33,864 nt of DNA. It comes from a virus. The notes below the pieces were generated by a model. That model was not told where the DNA came from. It ran no database searches and saw only the letters and a list, made by a program, of their open reading frames with translations. Below are positions 30,401 to 33,864 of the stretch, piece after piece (positions within the stretch are counted from its first letter, which is position 1; each line of letters opens with the position of its first letter). The position numbers were made by a program, and so were the translations under genes. The stretch is taken from positions 1 to 33,864 of IMG/VR virus record IMGVR_UViG_3300003702_000593. One strand, written 5' to 3'.

Positions 30401-31296
30401 CCTGCTTCTAAAGTTAAAACTCCTGCATTAGTTATACTTGTACCACCACCAAATGTTGAAGTTCCTGTAACTCCTAATGTTCCACTGATTGTTTGATTTC
30501 CTGTAAGTGCTAAAAGAGAACCTGAGAGTGTCATTACATCGGTGGCAGCTGCATTCCATAAATAAGAACTAGTGCTGTGACTGTAATAAAATTTGGCTGC
30601 TTCAACTGCTTCAGGATCTCCAAACCAAAATCCTGCAACTTTATTGTTTGGAGTTAAAAATTGAATTCCCGTATGGTTATCATTTTCAATAGTTAATTCA
30701 GTATTGTTTGATGCAGCTGATTGACCGCTCGCTGCATTTTTAATATGTACTTTAGCATTACCTGTAGGACTCGTAGTTCCTACTCCTAATGTTCCTGCTA
30801 CTGATACATTACCTGTAAAGGCAGGAGCTTCTTCTACTTGAGAAGCTGCCCAAGCTATATCTGTTCCATCACTAGTAAGTACATAATTGTTTGAACCTAG
30901 TGCTAATGCTACTGGGTTTCCTGCTGAATTTCCAGCAATTATTTGACCTCTTGCAAGATCTGCCATTTTACCTACGGTTATTGCATTATCAGAAATATGT
31001 ACGGTATCTATTGATCCGTCAACATAATGTTCTGAGTCTATTGCATTATCACCTATTTTAGCGTTTGTTACTGCATCTGCTCCTAGTTCTGTAGTGGTAA
31101 CACTACCTGCAACTATTGAAGCTGTTACAACTGCATTAGTTGCTAACTTAGCCGCAGTAATAGCATCATCAGCTATGTCTGCTACTGCTATAGTACCTGC
31201 AGCGAGTTTAGCTGTAGTAATAGCGTCGTCGGCTATATCTGCAGTCGCTATCGTTGCGTCTAGTATTAAATTTGTTCCTATTCTACTTATTGCCAT
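27463..31296 (-). CDS. Tail-fibre protein with S74 intramolecular chaperone domain
   Basis: 1277 residues. The N terminus (MAISRIGTNLILDATIATAD) and the next 110 residues are a run of (D/N)(D/N)AI-(T/V)-x-x-K-(L/I/M) repeats, as in trimeric fibre shafts. The long middle contains at least six copies of a (K/R)-(V/I/L)-(G/M)-IG-x-x-x-P-x-x-x-(L/F)-E-V motif (for example RIGIGTASPGAQLEVYG), typical of phage beta-structured fibres. The last about 93 residues are an endosialidase-type chaperone (peptidase S74): SDIALK at 1186-1191 holds the Ser/Lys pair needed for self-cleavage, then LRPRIFDW, GFVAQEV and a final coiled coil IQELEARIAVLEG. Its ATG follows the stop of the upstream fibre gene directly. 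It probably binds the host surface. Confidence 0.9.
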   Translation of the reverse strand: MAISRIGTNLILDATIATADIADDAITTAKLAAGTIAVADIADDAITAAKLATNAVVTASIVAGSVTTTELGADAVTNAKIGDNAIDSEHYVDGSIDTVHISDNAITVGKMADLARGQIIAGNSAGNPVALALGSNNYVLTSDGTDIAWAASQVEEAPAFTGNVSVAGTLGVGTTSPTGNAKVHIKNAASGQSAASNNTELTIENDNHTGIQFLTPNNKVAGFWFGDPEAVEAAKFYYSHSTSSYLWNAAATDVMTLSGSLLALTGNQTISGTLGVTGTSTFGGGTSITNAGVLTLEAGGSLTTAASNDLNIVYPDGRSLFIKEASTTSVTIDNAQKVTLAGALDITGDTIASANIRIRGGASTPISGEARLGGHASWGAQIYGYGGTNDISLVNRAGTVAMAVLANSTNITMAGTLGVASTIRVTTDGSASAPCFQVGGDADTGMYQSATNELAFTVAGTKKMHFTTVSMTLDNSLTSGLSMGDNIPVKWGNSNDLTIKHDGSHSYIHQSGTGDLRFRAAIFNVLNAAGDENMIWATQDGEARLYHNGSAKLATTTTGISVDDIIKLGGYSYIGEDMFDADSLGLACDSTESIQFGTFTTSNSTWTEKMRLTNAGNLGIGIAAPVDKLEVYRTSTDQTVGLTLTNNQNGGYGSGIVWRSKRTDAGLLNAAEITVSGENSWNSNATTSSMMKFATQKDGTLTTHMTITKNGKVGIGDTAPQDWLEVRSSGAIGGITISNSAHDQAALSFARSAAATARIFTTEPGATHTGAMHFQTGIASGPALVTAMTIDETQRIGIGTASPGAQLEVYGTSQLGMRVDTSSKAVIRLMNNALGLGETLALGIGFSAVGGHSGTYPLSFITGGWDDDTSGGLLSFRTSTDGGSSCPSHMVIKHDGKIGIGTASPTAKFEVHDDSGGFSTSSVAASIASSVMHIQGDNDMRIIFTENGSSFRGMFGYEHSGSTYMGIWDSGSSSNVTLKCQTGKVVIGGDAVPDELLHIYERDAAPKIRFEQYDSSGAAVAGDVVGGIEWSINEDSAFSGADTVRTKILSVIEGTSSQTALTFYTGAGAAAAAEKMRIDSSGRVMIGSTTDAMNPDTYTSFQTVSNDTPNHILIGADCSDHADNVGIKFASGPNGPTGGGYIQSSIELEATSTSSGQVINWKLVDNSSTKLSLQTGGIYGVMNDTSDIALKENILDLSDGTTVIKALRPRIFDWKTGGDVGGVGTGQAGFVAQEVETVFEEAVSGVEGRKGVKAMAILTHAVKAIQELEARIAVLEG

Positions 31297-33864
31297 TTAT
31301 TTTTCCTGTTTTAGTTTCTCAACTTCTGCCGAGAGTTCTTGGATTGATTTTACAAGCATAGGTATTAGTGCACTTTCACCAACTCTTTGCCTATCATTTA
31401 CTTCATCTACTCGCCATAGACCAAAGCCTTCTTTAATTTCTGGATACTTATCTATTACTTCTTTAACTTCTTGAGCCACAAATCCATGATTATATTTACC
31501 ATTCATGGTTCTTTCTTCAGAGTCTTCTACATAGGCTGTATGATCTTTAGGTAAGTCTTTTTCTTTTTTCCAAAGGAAAGTAACAGGTCTTAATTCGTTT
31601 ATAAAATTTAATCCAACTACTTCGTCTTGTATATCTTCTTTGTACCTAATGTCCGAAGGAGCTGACCAAGTAGTTCCACCAAATGAACAAGTAGTATCTA
31701 CTGTGCCATCTCCAAATGTAAAAGTTGAGTCACCAGAACCTGCTATATTATATCCAAAAACATGTTGTTTTTGAGAATCAGTAGCAGAGGTATGTGTATA
31801 ATTACCCATCATAATATTTCTAATACCTGTTTGAAGTAATACACCATAAGCACCTGTTGCTTCACCTATACCAACATTATAAGAACCTGAAGTAAGTGCT
31901 CCTAAAGCACTTGAACCTACAGCAACTGTTCCAGAAGCCCCTAGTATAGCATCTGAAGCAGTAGCACCAATCGCTACATTAGCATTACCACTAGTCATTA
32001 TTTTACCAGCATCTTTACCTATAATTACATTACCTGCAGCTGCAACAGCTTTACCTGCATCTTTACCTATAATTACATTATTATCGCCGTTACATATTAA
32101 TCCTGCACGAGCACCTATTACAGTATTTCCAGCAGAATTACTATTTGTTTGCATAGCTTGATAGCCAATAGCTATATTATCTGCACCAGAAGTGTTATAA
32201 TATAAAGCACGCCAACCTATTCCTATATTATAATATCCACCTTCATTATATCGCATTGCTTGAAAACCTATACCCATATTAGAATTACCAGTATTTTGAT
32301 TTAAAGCCAAAGATCCAAAGGCAATATTTTGAACACCATTAATATTAGTTGTTAAAGCACCTGCTCCAACCGCAGTATTTTCATAACCCGCAACATTTAA
32401 TTTTAACGCTTCATAGCCTACAGATGTATTATATCCACCAGTAGTATTCATCTGACTATATAAACCAATAGCTACTTGTTGTGCTGAAATTGCTTTACCT
32501 GCTGCTGATCCTATAGCAATATTACCTGTTCCTGTATTTGTATAACCAGCTTCATGTCCGATCATTACTTGATTTGATCTATTTCCACTAGTTCCTGCAA
32601 CATTACCAATATGTACATTTTGTATACCTGTAGAAGTACCAGCACCTGCAGCATACCCTACAGCAGTATTATTATTACCTGAAGTATTTACTGTTAATGC
32701 ATTATAACCGACCGCTACATTATTATTACCTGTAACAGCAGCATCTAAAGCATAAGCACCAATACCTACATTTTCTGAACCTGAGGTATTTCCTTGCATA
32801 GCTGCACGACCCATTGCAGTATTATTATTAGCTAAGTTTCCATTTAGTGCATCTTGTCCAAAAGCACAGTTACTTGTACCAGTTAGATTTTCATACAAAG
32901 CAGCATATCCAAAAGCGGAATTATAATTTGCTGTAGTATTTTTTCTTAAAGCACTATATCCAAAAGCGTTATTATTACCACCAGTAGTATTATCTCTAAG
33001 TGCTTCTCTACCAACAGCAGTATTAAAAGTTCCTTCAGTATTAGTAACAAGGGCACTTGTACCAACTGCAGTATTATGAGCACCACCATCATTTGCTGCT
33101 AAAGCATAATAACCAACAGCTACATTTGCAGCTCCATCCGTATTTGAAGATAATGAATTTCTACCTACAGCTACGTTCTGTGTACCTGTAATATTTGCAT
33201 ATAAAGCAGAGCGACCAAAAGCATCATTACTACCTCCTGTAGTATTTGCTTGTAAAGCACCTTTACCAACAGCTGTATTAGCATCACCAGTTGTATTTGC
33301 TTTTAAAGCATCAATACCAACAGCAACATTATTAGATGCTGTGGTGTTTGCTGCTAAAGCACTTGAACCAAGGGCTGTGTTTGATGCTCCTGTGGTGTTT
33401 ACTTCTAAAGATTTAAAACCAACTGCTGTGTTACTTGCGCCTGTGGTGTTTGCTCCTAAAGCACCTTTACCCACTGCTGTACCATAAGAGCCTGTGGTGT
33501 TTGCATCTAAAGCTGTAGCACCCACTGCTACATTATCAAGACCTGTAGTATTTACTAGTAATGAGTTAGCACCAACTGCTGTATTATTAGCACCTGTGGT
33601 GGTTGCTCCTAAAGCACTAGAGCCAACGGCTGTGTTACTACCTGCTGTTGTATTAGCATCTAGTGCTTGATAACCAACTGCAACATTAGTTGTACCTGTG
33701 GTGTTTGCTCCTAAAGAAGCGTAACCAACTGCTACATTATTTGCCGCTGTTGTATTGGCATCGAGAGCATAAGAACCAACGGCTACATTACCTGCACCTG
33801 TGGTGCTTACATATAGTGCATTACGACCTATGGCAACATTATTTGCCCCAGTTGTGTTTTCTTG
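31297..33864 (-). CDS. YadA-head-like repeat fibre/adhesin with S74 chaperone domain, 5' end cut
   Basis: At least 855 residues; the frame is open to the window edge, so the N terminus is missing and the GTG at 33525 is only an internal codon. About 40 tandem 17-residue units of the form N-(T/V)-A-(V/I/F)-G-x-x-A-L-x-x-N-T-T-G-x-x fill most of the visible part. This is the pattern of trimeric YadA-type head beta-rolls. The end is a second S74 chaperone: PSDIRYKEDI with the Ser/Lys pair, LRPVTFLW, HGFVAQEV and a coiled coil SIQELSAEVEKLKQ. It is probably a receptor-binding fibre or tip adhesin that trimerises and then sheds its chaperone. It is adjacent to and probably co-transcribed with the other fibre gene. 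Confidence 0.88.
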   Translation of the reverse strand, partial: QENTTGANNVAIGRNALYVSTTGAGNVAVGSYALDANTTAANNVAVGYASLGANTTGTTNVAVGYQALDANTTAGSNTAVGSSALGATTTGANNTAVGANSLLVNTTGLDNVAVGATALDANTTGSYGTAVGKGALGANTTGASNTAVGFKSLEVNTTGASNTALGSSALAANTTASNNVAVGIDALKANTTGDANTAVGKGALQANTTGGSNDAFGRSALYANITGTQNVAVGRNSLSSNTDGAANVAVGYYALAANDGGAHNTAVGTSALVTNTEGTFNTAVGREALRDNTTGGNNNAFGYSALRKNTTANYNSAFGYAALYENLTGTSNCAFGQDALNGNLANNNTAMGRAAMQGNTSGSENVGIGAYALDAAVTGNNNVAVGYNALTVNTSGNNNTAVGYAAGAGTSTGIQNVHIGNVAGTSGNRSNQVMIGHEAGYTNTGTGNIAIGSAAGKAISAQQVAIGLYSQMNTTGGYNTSVGYEALKLNVAGYENTAVGAGALTTNINGVQNIAFGSLALNQNTGNSNMGIGFQAMRYNEGGYYNIGIGWRALYYNTSGADNIAIGYQAMQTNSNSAGNTVIGARAGLICNGDNNVIIGKDAGKAVAAAGNVIIGKDAGKIMTSGNANVAIGATASDAILGASGTVAVGSSALGALTSGSYNVGIGEATGAYGVLLQTGIRNIMMGNYTHTSATDSQKQHVFGYNIAGSGDSTFTFGDGTVDTTCSFGGTTWSAPSDIRYKEDIQDEVVGLNFINELRPVTFLWKKEKDLPKDHTAYVEDSEERTMNGKYNHGFVAQEVKEVIDKYPEIKEGFGLWRVDEVNDRQRVGESALIPMLVKSIQELSAEVEKLKQEK
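31830..33864 (-). repeat. About 40 degenerate 51-bp coding repeats
   Basis: Tandem units of about 51 bases encode the 17-residue YadA-head-like repeats of the fibre gene. Units nearest 33864 are most alike at DNA level (repeated CCTGTGGTGTTTGC and CCAACTGC), while those toward 31830 are more divergent. This suggests recent expansion at the N-terminal side. The array runs off the window. Confidence 0.8.

Noticed and set aside
28538-31474. Plus-strand frames opposite the fibre genes.
   Set aside because: They are low-complexity shadows of the repeat-rich leftward genes, without Shine-Dalgarno sites or recognisable products.
33525-33527. GTG as the start of the fibre/adhesin gene.
   Set aside because: The same frame with the same 17-residue repeats continues without a stop to the window edge, so the gene is partial and this is an internal codon.
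31830-33864. Regular repeats that could be taken for a CRISPR array.
   Set aside because: The units are degenerate, lack spacers and encode protein repeats in one open frame.

Overview
The window looks like part of the genome of a lytic tailed phage, most likely marine and infecting an AT-rich alphaproteobacterium (SAR11-type hosts would fit, but this is inference). The evidence is AT-rich DNA with very tight packing, where most neighbouring genes overlap by 1 to 50 bases (ATGA or TAATG junctions). There is a complete phage replication and recombination set, a two-gene spanin pair, two giant tail-fibre genes with S74 chaperone ends, and an unusually rich load of host-type metabolic and housekeeping genes. 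No capsid, terminase, portal or tail-tube gene lies in the window, so the virion type cannot be told.

Layout. (1) 1-6114, + strand: Hsp20 chaperone and terminator, then an overlapping train holding ribosomal protein bL33, an i-spanin/o-spanin pair, DUF3310, an A-type Fe-S carrier, type II glutamine synthetase, a membrane/holin-like pair, acyl carrier protein, an HTH protein and small proteins. (2) 6118-10188: short transcription units headed by sigma70-like promoters (TTGACA, 17-base spacer, TATAAT), with a small DNA-binding protein, a strong terminator, a PC4-like protein, an NAD+-dependent DNA ligase split into two genes, and a four-module DNA-binding protein. (3) 10208-19370: DnaB-type helicase, SET-domain protein, rubredoxin, DnaG-type primase, family A DNA polymerase, SufB, a rubredoxin-like zinc ribbon and an SF2 helicase, with several tiny one-helix membrane proteins stitched between them. 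(4) 19382-27413: another perfect sigma70-like promoter, then SSB, SbcD/gp47, SbcC/gp46, a His-rich protein, GroES-like co-chaperonin, RecB-type nuclease, FEN-type exonuclease and B12-dependent ribonucleotide reductase, ending at a bidirectional terminator. (5) 27463-33864, - strand: two adjacent tail-fibre/adhesin genes, the upstream one cut by the window end.

The replication set (split NAD ligase, PC4-like protein, PolA, D10-like helicase, SbcC/D, FEN) recalls the early block of T5-type phages, while the chaperonin, Hsp20 and fibres are of the kind common in marine myoviruses. The auxiliary genes point to support of host translation (bL33), nitrogen and nucleotide supply (glutamine synthetase, ribonucleotide reductase), lipid or carrier chemistry (ACP), and above all iron-sulfur/redox chemistry (A-type carrier, SufB, rubredoxin, rubredoxin-like ribbon), which I regard as the most interesting theme.

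No stretch of more than about 300 bases lacks a gene once the small genes too short for routine ORF calling are added. No tRNA, CRISPR array, insertion sequence or integrase was seen.
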